This document shows, one piece after another, positions 8,634 to 16,313 of a stretch of 64,000 nt of DNA (the first letter of the stretch is position 1; each line of letters opens with the position of its first letter). This DNA is from Streptomyces tauricus (lineage in GTDB: Bacteria; Actinomycetota; Actinomycetes; Streptomycetales; Streptomycetaceae). Made by a program: the position numbers and the translations under genes. The DNA lies in the NCBI RefSeq assembly GCF_014650955.1, contig NZ_BMVY01000021.1:62001-126000 (forward strand), read 5' to 3'. The notes beneath the pieces are model-generated. The model did not search any database, had not been told where the DNA came from, and saw only the letters and a list, made by a program, of their open reading frames with translations.

Positions 8634-9302
8634 TCAGACCGCCCCGGGTATCACGAGCCCCGACTCGTACGCCACGATCACGAGCTGTGCGCGGTCGCGC
8701 GCCCCCAACTTGCCCATGATCCGGCTGACATGGGTCTTCGCGGTCAGCGGGCTGAGCCCGAGCGCCTCGGCGATCTCGGTGTTGTTGAGCCCGCGCGCCA
8801 CCAGGGCGAGCACCTGCCGCTCCCGTTCGGACAGCCCGTCGGGGCCGCCCACCGCGGACGTCACCGTGTCGGGCGCGCGCAGGAAGCGGGCGATGAGCCG
8901 CGCGGTGGGACCCGGCGAGAGCAGGGACTCCCCCGCGGCCACGGTCCGGATGGCGTCGAGGAGTTCGGCGGGACGGATGTCCTTCACGAGGAAGCCGGAC
9001 GCCCCGGCCCGCAGCGCGTCGACGATGTGCTCGTCGGTGTCGTACGTCGTCAGGACCAGCACCTTCACCCCCGCGAGATCCTCGTCGGCGGCGATGAGCC
9101 GGGTCGCCTCGATGCCGTCCAGGTCGGGCATGCGGATGTCCATCACGACGAGGTCGGCCCGCGCGGAACGGGCCAGTGCCACCGCCTCCCGCCCGGTGGC
9201 CGCCTCGGCGACGACCTCCATGTCGCCGGCCGACGCCACGAGCATCGCGAACGAGGCGCGTACGAGGGTCTGGTCGTCGGCGAGCAGTACGCGGATCGTC
9301 AT
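8634..9302 (-). CDS. NarL/LuxR-family response regulator
   Basis: 222 residues. The N-terminal receiver domain has acidic residues D9/D10, the phosphoacceptor Asp55 (VVMDIRMPDLDG) and a conserved Thr/Lys pair (TTYDTD, VKD). The C-terminal LuxR helix-turn-helix starts at LSERERQVLALVARG. Its ATG overlaps the stop of the histidine kinase gene (ATGA at 9299-9302), so kinase and regulator are translationally coupled. The gene is the last of MMPL-kinase-regulator, all on the minus strand. A 16-bp palindrome upstream of the MMPL gene is the natural candidate target. Confidence 0.94.
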   Translation of the reverse strand: MTIRVLLADDQTLVRASFAMLVASAGDMEVVAEAATGREAVALARSARADLVVMDIRMPDLDGIEATRLIAADEDLAGVKVLVLTTYDTDEHIVDALRAGASGFLVKDIRPAELLDAIRTVAAGESLLSPGPTARLIARFLRAPDTVTSAVGGPDGLSERERQVLALVARGLNNTEIAEALGLSPLTAKTHVSRIMGKLGARDRAQLVIVAYESGLVIPGAV

Positions 9303-10633
9303 CGGGGCTCGTCCTCCCGGGGCAGCGGCAGCGCGGCGGTCACCTCGAAGCCCACCGTGGGGCCCGGTCCGGCGTCCAGTGTGCCGCCCACGCTACGGGC
9401 TCGCTCGCGCATTCCGACGAGCCCGAACCCCGGCGTGCCGTCGGTCGTCCCCGGTCCGCGGGGGCCCGCCCCGTCGTCCGTGACACGCACCCGCAACGCT
9501 CCCTCCGCCGTCCGCAGCCCCACCCTGACGGTGAGGTCGTCGCGGCCGCCGTGGCGCACGGCGTTGGTGAGCGCCTCCTGCACGATCCGGTAGGCGGCGG
9601 CGCCCACGGAGGGCGGTACGCCGTCCGCGTGGACGTCCAGTTCGACCTTGGCGCCGGCCGTCCTGGCGGCCTCCGCGAGCGCGGCCAGCCCGTCGAGCCC
9701 GGGCAACGGCCCCCGCCCGTCCCCGGAACCGAGACCGGAACCGGGCTCCGCCGCCGGTTCCCCTGCGACGTTCACGCTCAGCTCGTTCGCCCGCAGCACC
9801 TCCAGCGTCGTACGCAGCTCTCCCCTGGCGGTCCGGCAGGTCTCCGCGATGCCGTCGAGCGCCTGGGCGACGGCTCTGCGGTCGAGCCGTTCGGGATCGA
9901 CGGTGAGGACGTGCGCCGCCACCGACGTCTGCACGCCGATCAGGGTGATGCTGTGCGCGAGCAGATCGTGCAGATCGCGTGCGATCCGCAGACGCTCCTC
10001 GGCGACGCGGCGCCGGGCCTCCTCCTCCCGGGTGCGTTCGGCGCGTTCGGCCCGTTCGACGATGGAGGCGACGTACTGGCGGTAGAAGCGGGCGTCGACG
10101 CCGAAGAACAGGACCGCGATGATCCAGCCGGAGGTCCGCAGCAGCTCCAGTGCCCCGTCCGGGTTGGTGAAACTGTTGATGATCAGCGTCGGGCCGAGGA
10201 CGACGACGGCGGTGAGCAGCGTGCGGCGTACCGTGCCGGTCGCCGCGACCGTGTAGAGCGCCAGGAGGGTCGCGGGGATCGGCACGGCGTGGTTGTAGTC
10301 GAGGGCGTGGTACGGGCTCGCGCAGGCCGCCACCGCGAGCAGCACGAGCAGCGGACGGCCGCGCCGCCACACGAGCGGCACATGGGCGCCGGCCAGCAGG
10401 GCCCAGCCGAGCGGGTCGAGCGGGCGTCCGTCGACGACGAGCAGCGCGAGGAGGACGGCGACCACGGCGACGCCGGCGGTGAGGCACGCGTCGTTGCGGG
10501 TGCGGTGGGGTGCGGTGAGCGGGTCGCGGTTGATGACCGCCATGACGCGGTCGAGCCGGCGCGGCCGGGCGTCACGGCGTACGCCCGTGGTCCCCGATTC
10601 CCGCGCCGCTATGGTCGTTCCCCGTTCCTGCAC
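9299..10633 (-). CDS. Sensor histidine kinase, HisKA_3 (NarX/DesK) type
   Basis: 444 residues. After a short basic N-terminus come about five membrane segments (residues 40-160). A coiled charged linker (ERAERAERTREEEARRR) follows, then the dimerisation/phosphoacceptor box RIARDLHDLLAHSITL with the phospho-His, and a HATPase_c domain with the N-box (VQEALTNAVRHGG) and G-boxes (DDGAGPRG, GFGLVGMRERA). GTG 10633 was chosen because GGAGG lies 8 nt upstream. The long frame reading further upstream is antisense to the MMPL gene. No extracytoplasmic sensor domain is evident, so the signal is probably sensed in the membrane. It is paired with the overlapping LuxR-type regulator. Confidence 0.93.
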   Translation of the reverse strand: MQERGTTIAARESGTTGVRRDARPRRLDRVMAVINRDPLTAPHRTRNDACLTAGVAVVAVLLALLVVDGRPLDPLGWALLAGAHVPLVWRRGRPLLVLLAVAACASPYHALDYNHAVPIPATLLALYTVAATGTVRRTLLTAVVVLGPTLIINSFTNPDGALELLRTSGWIIAVLFFGVDARFYRQYVASIVERAERAERTREEEARRRVAEERLRIARDLHDLLAHSITLIGVQTSVAAHVLTVDPERLDRRAVAQALDGIAETCRTARGELRTTLEVLRANELSVNVAGEPAAEPGSGLGSGDGRGPLPGLDGLAALAEAARTAGAKVELDVHADGVPPSVGAAAYRIVQEALTNAVRHGGRDDLTVRVGLRTAEGALRVRVTDDGAGPRGPGTTDGTPGFGLVGMRERARSVGGTLDAGPGPTVGFEVTAALPLPREDEPR

Positions 10634-10653
10634 GGCTCCATCCTCCGGTACGG

Positions 10654-10688
10654 GGGCGCCCCTCCGGCGGGAAGCGGGAGAGGCGCCC
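10654..10688 (-). terminator. Hairpin between the MMPL and kinase genes
   Basis: Arms 10654-10664 and 10678-10688 pair over 11 bp with one mismatch (GGGCGCCCCTC against GAGAGGCGCCC). The hairpin follows the MMPL stop by about 45 bp and precedes the kinase start. It may terminate or attenuate read-through from the transporter into the kinase gene. Confidence 0.5.
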
Positions 10689-10734
10689 GGTCGAGTACGA
10701 CGGTCCGTCGATCGGACGATCGGGGTCGGGCCGC

Positions 10735-12858
10735 TCAGGGCGCGCCGATCCTTTCCGGCCGCCGGGGCGGCTCGGTCGGTTCGCCGGGCCCGGCCGGTCC
10801 GGGTTCGCGGGAGAGCGCGCCCGGCCACCACACCTTGCGGCCCAGGGCGACACTGGCGCTGGTCACCAGGTACGTCCGTACGAGGAAGGTGTCGAGGAGC
10901 ACGCCGACGGCGATCACGAAGCCGAGTTCGACGAGCTGCACGAGCCCCATGTTCGTCAGCACGGCGAAGGTCGCGGCGAGGACCAGGCCCGCCGACGCGA
11001 TGACCCCGCCGGTGGTCCGCAGCGCGGTGAGCGCGGCGGCCACGGGGTCGGCGCCGGCCAGGGACTCCTCCCGCATCCGGTGCATGAGGAAGATGCCGTA
11101 GTCGACGCCGAGGGCGACGAGGAACACGAAGGACAGCAGCCCGAGCCCCGGATCGGTTCCCTCGAAGCCGAGGACCGGCCCGAAGACCAGACCGCCGATA
11201 CCGAGGGCCGCGCCCCAGACGGCGACCACGGCAGCCACCAGGAGGAGCGGCGCGACGAGGCTGCGCAGCAGTCCGATCAGGATGAGCAGCACGGAGACGA
11301 GGACGAGCGGTACGACGATCTTCGTGTCCCGGCTGTTGGTGTCCTCCAGGTCGATCTGCTGGGCGCTGGCCCCGCCCACGTACGAGCCCTCCAGCTGACC
11401 GCGCAGGGCCCGGATGGTGGCGCTCTCCCCCGCCGACTGGGGCGCGTCCCCGGCGATGACGGAGATCTCCGTCCAGCCGTCCCCCGTACGGCCCTTCTCG
11501 GCGCTCTCGACGCCCCGCGTGTCCCGGATCGTCGCGAGCGCCCGGTCCGCGCCCGCCGCCGGGGTGATCACGTCGATGGGCTGGGTGCCGTGGCCGGGGT
11601 AGGCCCCGGCGAGGGTCTCCATGGCGGTGACGGCCTCCGGCTTGTCGACGAAGGAGTCCTCCTGCTTGACCGGCCCGGGCAGGTTGAGCGTGCCGAGGGC
11701 GAGGGCGCCGAGCAGGACGGCCCCGGTCGCGAGCACGGTGAGCGGCCTGCGGCCCGCGGAGCTGCCCATCGCGGCGAACAGGCTCCGGCGGCGCGGCTTG
11801 GGCTCGCTGCCGAAAGCGGGCACGAGCGGCCAGAACACCCGCCGTCCCAGCAGTACGAGGATCGCGGGGAGCAGGGTCAGCATCGCGAGGAGCGCGCAGA
11901 GCACCCCGACCGTGCCGAGGGGGCCCATCCCCCGGCTGCTGTTGAGGTCCGCGGCGAGCAGGCACAGCAGACCGACGGCGACGGTGCCGGAGGAGGCGAG
12001 CACGGCGGGCCCGCAGCCGCGCAGGGCAGCCACCATGGCGTCGTACGGGCGCTCGACGCGCCGCAGTTCCTCGCGGTAGCGCGACACGAGCAGCAGGGCG
12101 TAGTCGGTGCCCGCGCCGAACACGAGGATCGTCATGACGCCCGAGCTCTGGCCCGAGACGGTGGTCCCGAAGGCCTGGTTGAGCCCGTACGCGACGCCCA
12201 TCGACAGATAGTCGGCGAGCCCGGCGACGGCGAGCGGGACGAGCCACAGCACCGGGCTGCGGTAGATGAGGATCAGCAGGAGGGCGACGACGGCGACGGT
12301 CGTGTAGAGCAGGGGGCCGCCGAGCGAGTCGTAGACCTTCCCCGCGTCCGTGGCGAGGGCGCCGGTGCCGCCGACCTCCACGCTCAGGCCGTCCTGGCCG
12401 TGGGCGATGTCCCGGACGTCCTCGACGAGCGCGTCGCGCAGCTTCTCGTCGGTGCCGGGTTCGTTGCTGACGACCGGGTACATGAGGGTCGTGCCGTCGT
12501 CGGACGGGATCCCCTCGGGTACGCGGTCCCCGCCGCTCAGTTCGTGCCTGCCCGCGATCTCCTCGACCTGCCCGGCCGCGGTCTCGCGGTCGGCGGCGCT
12601 GAGCCCGCCGTCCCGGTGGTACACGAGCACCAGCTCGGTGCTCTCGCCGCCGGGCAGCTGTTCCTGGACCTTCGCCACCTGGGTCGAGTCGGCGCTCGCC
12701 GGCAGGTAGTCGGTGACCCGGTCGTGCTGCACGTCGGCGAGCTTCGCCGCGAACGGTGCGGCCAGGACGAGCAGGGCGATCCACAGCCCCAGCACCGCCC
12801 AGGGAACAGCTCGCCTTCGTCCGGCGCCGCCCGCCGCGCTTGCCTTCCCGACCCCCAT
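10735..12858 (-). CDS. MMPL/RND-superfamily membrane transporter
   Basis: 707 residues with the duplicated MMPL layout. One N-terminal helix is followed by a large extracytoplasmic domain (about residues 35-180), five helices, a second extracytoplasmic domain (about 390-520) and the last helices. Motifs include the intramembrane segment GAGTDYALLLVSRYREE in the first half and the matching VALGVDYGIFLMHRMREE in the second, which holds the Asp of the proton relay. The ATG has GGAAGGGAG 7 nt upstream. Proteins of this size export lipids, antibiotics or pigments. Here it probably forms a regulated efflux unit with the two-component system downstream; the substrate is unknown. Confidence 0.93.
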   Translation of the reverse strand: MGVGKASAAGGAGRRRAVPWAVLGLWIALLVLAAPFAAKLADVQHDRVTDYLPASADSTQVAKVQEQLPGGESTELVLVYHRDGGLSAADRETAAGQVEEIAGRHELSGGDRVPEGIPSDDGTTLMYPVVSNEPGTDEKLRDALVEDVRDIAHGQDGLSVEVGGTGALATDAGKVYDSLGGPLLYTTVAVVALLLILIYRSPVLWLVPLAVAGLADYLSMGVAYGLNQAFGTTVSGQSSGVMTILVFGAGTDYALLLVSRYREELRRVERPYDAMVAALRGCGPAVLASSGTVAVGLLCLLAADLNSSRGMGPLGTVGVLCALLAMLTLLPAILVLLGRRVFWPLVPAFGSEPKPRRRSLFAAMGSSAGRRPLTVLATGAVLLGALALGTLNLPGPVKQEDSFVDKPEAVTAMETLAGAYPGHGTQPIDVITPAAGADRALATIRDTRGVESAEKGRTGDGWTEISVIAGDAPQSAGESATIRALRGQLEGSYVGGASAQQIDLEDTNSRDTKIVVPLVLVSVLLILIGLLRSLVAPLLLVAAVVAVWGAALGIGGLVFGPVLGFEGTDPGLGLLSFVFLVALGVDYGIFLMHRMREESLAGADPVAAALTALRTTGGVIASAGLVLAATFAVLTNMGLVQLVELGFVIAVGVLLDTFLVRTYLVTSASVALGRKVWWPGALSREPGPAGPGEPTEPPRRPERIGAP

Positions 12859-12984
12859 GAACGCACTCCCTTCCGACGACTTCCGCTTTCCCTTCGGCGT
12901 TCAGCCTTCCGGCAGGGAGAGCGGGTTACGTCGGGCGAGAGACGGAGCGGGCGGCTACCGCCGGGGGTGGCGGACGGGTCGGAT

Positions 12985-13000
12985 TACTCCCGCGGGAGTA
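12985..13000. promoter_or_regulatory. Candidate operator: 16-bp perfect palindrome upstream of the MMPL gene
   Basis: TACTCCCGCGGGAGTA is perfectly self-complementary and sits about 130 bp upstream of the MMPL start, in the promoter region of the MMPL-kinase-regulator genes. NarL/LuxR regulators bind short palindromes as dimers, so the adjacent response regulator is the obvious candidate ligand. This is inference from symmetry and position. Confidence 0.5.
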
Positions 13001-13048
13001 GTGGAAGGCCGGGTCCGCGAACGGCCGCCCCCCCGGTGGCGGTCACCT

Positions 13049-13090
13049 GCGCCGTTCCCCGCGCCCCTGAAGGGGCGCGGGGAACGGCGC
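13049..13090. repeat. Dispersed inverted repeat family B, complete hairpin; terminator of the TerB-like gene
   Basis: The arms are 13049-13068 (GCGCCGTTCCCCGCGCCCCT) and 13071-13090, with a 2-nt loop. The pairing is 20 bp and perfect. The hairpin begins 2 bp beyond the stop of the TerB-like gene, so it probably terminates it. The same 20-mer recurs in many intergenic gaps of this window. Confidence 0.85.
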
Positions 13091-13092
13091 GG

Positions 13093-13803
13093 TCAGGACG
13101 GCGTGCGGGCAGCCGTGAGCAACCGCGTCACATCGTCCGCGCAGATCGTGAGCGCCGCCCCCACCGTCGTGAGCGCCTCCCGCTCCGCCGGCGTGTACGG
13201 CCCGTCCGCGAGAGCGATCCGCGCCCCCTGGAGCAGGATCGCCTCACGCCCCGCCGGCGCGAGATGCGGCGCGAGCGGATCCAGCGCCTCGTGCAGCTCT
13301 ATCGACAGTCCCGGCCCGCACGGCTCCCCGAAGATCCGCCCGGTGTCGGCGGCGAGCGCCTCGACGAGCGCGGCCAGCTGGTCCTCCGTACAGTCGTCGA
13401 ACCCCGCGGAGCGCACCGCACCCGCAGCCGTCTCCAGCGACGTACGCGCGCACGTACCCCCCGCGGCGAGCACGGCGAGCGCGACCGTGTGGACGGCGTC
13501 GCGCAGCATCGCCGAGAAGCGGGTGGTCGTCGGATGGTCGAGGACGTCCGCGCTGTAGTGGTGGCCGCAGGCCGCGCACTCGACGACGGGCCCCGTCTCG
13601 CCGCGCGGCATGACCGGCACACCGAGGCAGGTGAAACGCCGGCGGCCGGTGAGGCGCTGGTAGTTGCGGTCGCCTCCGCAGCCCGGACAGAAGAACTCGC
13701 CGTCGCCGACGGTGGTCCACGCGGTCCTGGTTCCGAGGATGCGCGAAACGCCCATGGTGCCGGCGCGGACAAACCGGCCGTTTCGTCCCCATCCTGGCAG
13801 CAC
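13093..13803 (-). CDS. TerB-family (tellurite-resistance-like) protein with N-terminal zinc ribbons
   Basis: 236 residues. The N-terminal third has Cys pairs CPGC and CAAC plus a third Cys (TCLG), consistent with a treble-clef or zinc-ribbon module. The remainder is an all-helical TerB-like domain (residues 100-230) with repeated acidic-hydrophobic helices (ILLQGARIALADGPYTPAEREAL). GTG 13803 was chosen because GGAGGT lies 6-7 nt upstream; the ATG at 13833 lacks a site. The gene stands next to leuA but is separated from it by a terminator. TerB domains occur in tellurite and stress systems, yet stand-alone members have no settled function. Direct tellurite resistance is not implied. Confidence 0.82.
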   Translation of the reverse strand: MLPGWGRNGRFVRAGTMGVSRILGTRTAWTTVGDGEFFCPGCGGDRNYQRLTGRRRFTCLGVPVMPRGETGPVVECAACGHHYSADVLDHPTTTRFSAMLRDAVHTVALAVLAAGGTCARTSLETAAGAVRSAGFDDCTEDQLAALVEALAADTGRIFGEPCGPGLSIELHEALDPLAPHLAPAGREAILLQGARIALADGPYTPAEREALTTVGAALTICADDVTRLLTAARTPS

Positions 13804-13921
13804 GTTCGCACCTCCGTAACCCCACGGCAACATCGCCGCGTTGGCGTGATGTTAGCCACATTGTTGATGCGGAGTCAGTACCCCGGGAGAGGCCACTCGT
13901 CGACATGGCCGGATAAACGCA

Positions 13922-13956
13922 GTGGTCCCGCCCGCCTGTGAGGCGGACGGGACCAC
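13922..13956 (-). terminator. leuA transcription terminator
   Basis: 16-bp arms at 13922-13937 and 13941-13956 with one mismatch and a 3-nt loop (GTG). The hairpin lies 20 bp beyond the leuA stop in the direction of transcription. GC-rich hairpins without a long T tract are usual in Streptomyces. Confidence 0.75.
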
Positions 13957-13976
13957 AGAAACGCAGGTGAACGGCC

Positions 13977-15698
13977 CTATCGTGTGGCGCGGTTGACGGC
14001 GGAGACGACAGCCTTCAGTGAGGCGCGTGTCGTATTCGCGTCGATGCCGATTCCCCACAGGACCTTGTCGCCGATCGCGACCTCGATGTACGAGGCGGCC
14101 ACCGCGGAGGCGCCCTCGCTCATCGTGTGCTCCTGGTAGTCCAGCAGGCGGGCGTCGACGCCGATGCCCTGCAGCGCGTGGAAGAACGCGGAGATCGGGC
14201 CGTTGCCGGTACCCACCAGGGTGGTCTCGGCGCCGTCCACCTCGGCCTCGACGGTGAGCGTGTCCACGCCGTCCTTGTCCGTCGTGGACTGGCCGTTGCG
14301 GACCTGGACGCGGCCCCACGGGTTGTCGGGGTTCGGCAGGTACTCGTCCCGGAAGGCCGCCCAGATGTCCTTCGGGGTGACCTCGCCGCCCTCGGCGTCC
14401 GTCTTCGCCTGGATGATCCGCGAGAACTCGATCTGCATCCGGCGCGGCAGGTCCAGCTTGTGGTCGTTCTTCAGGACGTACGCGATACCGCCCTTGCCGG
14501 ACTGCGAGTTGACCCGGATGACGGCCTCGTACGAGCGGCCGACGTCCTTGGGGTCGATCGGCAGGTACGGGACGGCCCACTCGATGTCGTCGACGGTGAC
14601 GCCCTTGGCGGCGGCGTCGGCCTCCATCGCGTCGAAGCCCTTCTTGATGGCGTCCTGGTGGGAGCCGGAGAAGGAGGTGTAGACGAGGTCGCCGACGTAC
14701 GGGTGGCGGGCGTGGACCTCCATCTGGTTGCAGTACTCGGCGGTGCGGCGGACCTCGTCGATGTTCGAGAAGTCGATCTGCGGGTCGACGCCCTGCGAGA
14801 ACAGGTTCATGCCCAGGGTGACCAGGTCGACGTTGCCGGTGCGCTCGCCCTGCCCGAACAGGCAGCCCTCGATACGGTCGGCGCCGGCCATCAGCGCCAG
14901 CTCGGCGGCGGCCACCGCCGTACCGCGGTCGTTGTGCGGGTGGACGGACAGGCAGACGTACTCGCGGCGGGACAGGTTGCGCGACATCCACTCGAAGCGG
15001 TCCGCGTGCGTGGAGGGGGTCGAGCGCTCCACGGTGGCGGGCAGGTTCAGGATGATCTCGCGGCCCGGGCCGGGCTGCCAGACGTCCATGACGGCCTCGC
15101 AGACCTCCAGGGCGAAGTCCAGCTCGGTGTCGGTGAAGATCTCGGGGCTGTACTGGTACCCGAAGGTCGTCTCGGGGCCCAGCAGCTTCTCCGCGTACTC
15201 CACCACCAGGCGGGTGCCGTCCACGGCGATCTGCTTGATGTCGTCCTTGGAACCGCGGAAGACGACGCGGCGGAAGACCGGCGCGGTGGCGTTGTACAGG
15301 TGGACGTTGGCGCGCTTGGCGCCCTTCAGCGACTCGACGGTCCGCTCGATCAGGTCCTCACGGGCCTGGGTCAGTACGGAGATCGTGACGTCGTCGGGGA
15401 TCGCGCCCTCTTCCTCGACGATCGAGCGCACGAAGTCGAAGTCGGTCTGACCGGAGGCCGGGAAACCGACCTCGATCTCCTTGTAGCCCATCGACACCAG
15501 CAGGTCGAACATCTCACGCTTGCGCGCGGGCGACATGGGGTCGATCAGGGCCTGGTTGCCGTCGCGCAGGTCGGTGGAGAGCCAGCGGGGGGCGGTGGTG
15601 ATCCGGTTGTCCGGCCACGTGCGGTCGGGGATGTCGACCTGGTCGTACGGGCGGTACTTGTGGATCGGCATGGACGTGGGCTGCTGGCGGTTCGCCAT
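13977..15698 (-). CDS. leuA: 2-isopropylmalate synthase
   Basis: 573 residues, the long actinobacterial LeuA. It condenses acetyl-CoA and 2-oxoisovalerate in the first committed step of leucine synthesis. The TIM-barrel domain has the metal- and substrate-binding segment STDLRDGNQAL near residue 43 and the HPHNDRG metal motif near residue 256. A C-terminal regulatory domain (from about residue 440) should bind leucine for feedback inhibition. ATG 15698 has GAGGAG about 10 nt upstream. Upstream lies a leader peptide with four consecutive Leu codons and alternative hairpins, indicating transcription attenuation by charged tRNA-Leu. A terminator follows the gene. Confidence 0.97.
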   Translation of the reverse strand: MANRQQPTSMPIHKYRPYDQVDIPDRTWPDNRITTAPRWLSTDLRDGNQALIDPMSPARKREMFDLLVSMGYKEIEVGFPASGQTDFDFVRSIVEEEGAIPDDVTISVLTQAREDLIERTVESLKGAKRANVHLYNATAPVFRRVVFRGSKDDIKQIAVDGTRLVVEYAEKLLGPETTFGYQYSPEIFTDTELDFALEVCEAVMDVWQPGPGREIILNLPATVERSTPSTHADRFEWMSRNLSRREYVCLSVHPHNDRGTAVAAAELALMAGADRIEGCLFGQGERTGNVDLVTLGMNLFSQGVDPQIDFSNIDEVRRTAEYCNQMEVHARHPYVGDLVYTSFSGSHQDAIKKGFDAMEADAAAKGVTVDDIEWAVPYLPIDPKDVGRSYEAVIRVNSQSGKGGIAYVLKNDHKLDLPRRMQIEFSRIIQAKTDAEGGEVTPKDIWAAFRDEYLPNPDNPWGRVQVRNGQSTTDKDGVDTLTVEAEVDGAETTLVGTGNGPISAFFHALQGIGVDARLLDYQEHTMSEGASAVAASYIEVAIGDKVLWGIGIDANTTRASLKAVVSAVNRATR

Positions 15699-15728
15699 GA
15701 TGCGAGGGCTCCTCTTGGTCCGCTTGAT

Positions 15729-15804
15729 CCTCGGAACCGGTCGGTTCGCGATCCGAGGTACGGCCGACGGCGCAACGCCAGAACTCCGCGGGGAGGGAGT
15801 CGGC
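15729..15804 (-). promoter_or_regulatory. leuA attenuator: alternative hairpins
   Basis: Between the leader peptide stop and leuA are two mutually positioned stems. One pairs 15763-15768 with 15799-15804 (GCCGAC/GTCGGC). The other, leuA-proximal, pairs 15729-15735 with 15752-15758 (CCTCGGA/TCCGAGG) and has an inner GAACCG/CGGTTC stem. The layout of leader peptide, pairing region, hairpin and structural gene fits ribosome-mediated attenuation. Which hairpin terminates is inferred. Confidence 0.65.
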
Positions 15805-15809
15805 CTCGA

Positions 15810-15857
15810 CTACAGGCCCTCGCCGCGGCAGCTAAGAAGGAGCAGCCCGATACGCAT
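15810..15857 (-). CDS. leuL: leu operon leader peptide (15 aa)
   Basis: ATG 15857 opens a 15-residue frame, MRIGLLLLSCRGEGL, ending in TAG. It contains four consecutive leucine codons (CTG CTC CTT CTT). GGAG lies 4 nt upstream, and an in-frame ATG four codons earlier is an alternative start. It is about 110 bp upstream of leuA on the same strand. Stalling at the Leu run when leucyl-tRNA is scarce would change folding of the downstream RNA and allow leuA expression. A random reading frame of this length would rarely contain such a run at this location. Confidence 0.85.
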   Translation of the reverse strand: MRIGLLLLSCRGEGL

Positions 15858-15953
15858 GATGCTCCGCATGCTATCGGAGTCCCGCGCGCCCGGATCCGGC
15901 GTATCACGATGCGGGACGAGCCATCACGCGCGGCTCACCGACCACACCCCAAA

Positions 15954-16205
15954 GACTGCGCAGTTCCCCGCGCCCCCAAGACGCCCACCTCACCCGCCGC
16001 GGTGCGCGCGCCTAAAAGATTGCGCAGTTCCCCGCGCCCCTAAAGGGGCCCGCAGACCACAGCGCAGGCCCGTTCCCCGCCCCCCCAGGGGCGCGGGGAA
16101 CGGCGCAGTCTTTTGATCTTTTCGGGGGCGCGGGGAACGGCGCAGTCTTTCGCCCTTCAGGGGCGCGGGGAACTGCGCAGGGTTGGGACGTCCAGGGGCG
16201 CGGAG
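15954..16205. repeat. Cluster of family B repeats in the leuA-metallopeptidase gap
   Basis: The 455-bp gap between the leu leader and the metallopeptidase gene holds no gene. It contains copies of the GCGCAGTTCCCCGCGCCCC 20-mer. Forward copies lie at about 15956 and 16021, a degenerate one near 16071, and reverse copies at about 16088-16107, 16126-16144 and 16159-16179. A fragment sits near 16193. Forward copies come first and reverse copies follow, so the cluster is itself roughly palindromic and can form several alternative hairpins. Confidence 0.85.
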
Positions 16206-16313
16206 GTGTGTTCGTACACGAAAACGGACCCCCTCGTCCCCCTTATCCCCCCATTTCACCAATCATGGTTGCCCCTAGTGACAGTCACGTCACACAGTGC
16301 AATGGTGCCGGGC

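Noticed and set aside
9299..12784. 1161-residue minus-strand frame continuing from the histidine kinase across the MMPL gene
   Set aside because: Only the 3' part (from GTG 10633) is a kinase. The rest overlaps the MMPL gene in another frame and reads as Arg-rich noise.
13093..13803. Tellurite-resistance operon
   Set aside because: Only a single TerB-like gene with zinc ribbons is present; no terZACD neighbours, so no resistance function was assigned.
15954..16205. CRISPR array suggested by the regularly recurring 20-mer
   Set aside because: Copies occur in both orientations, spacing is irregular, there are no unique spacers of constant length and no cas genes.
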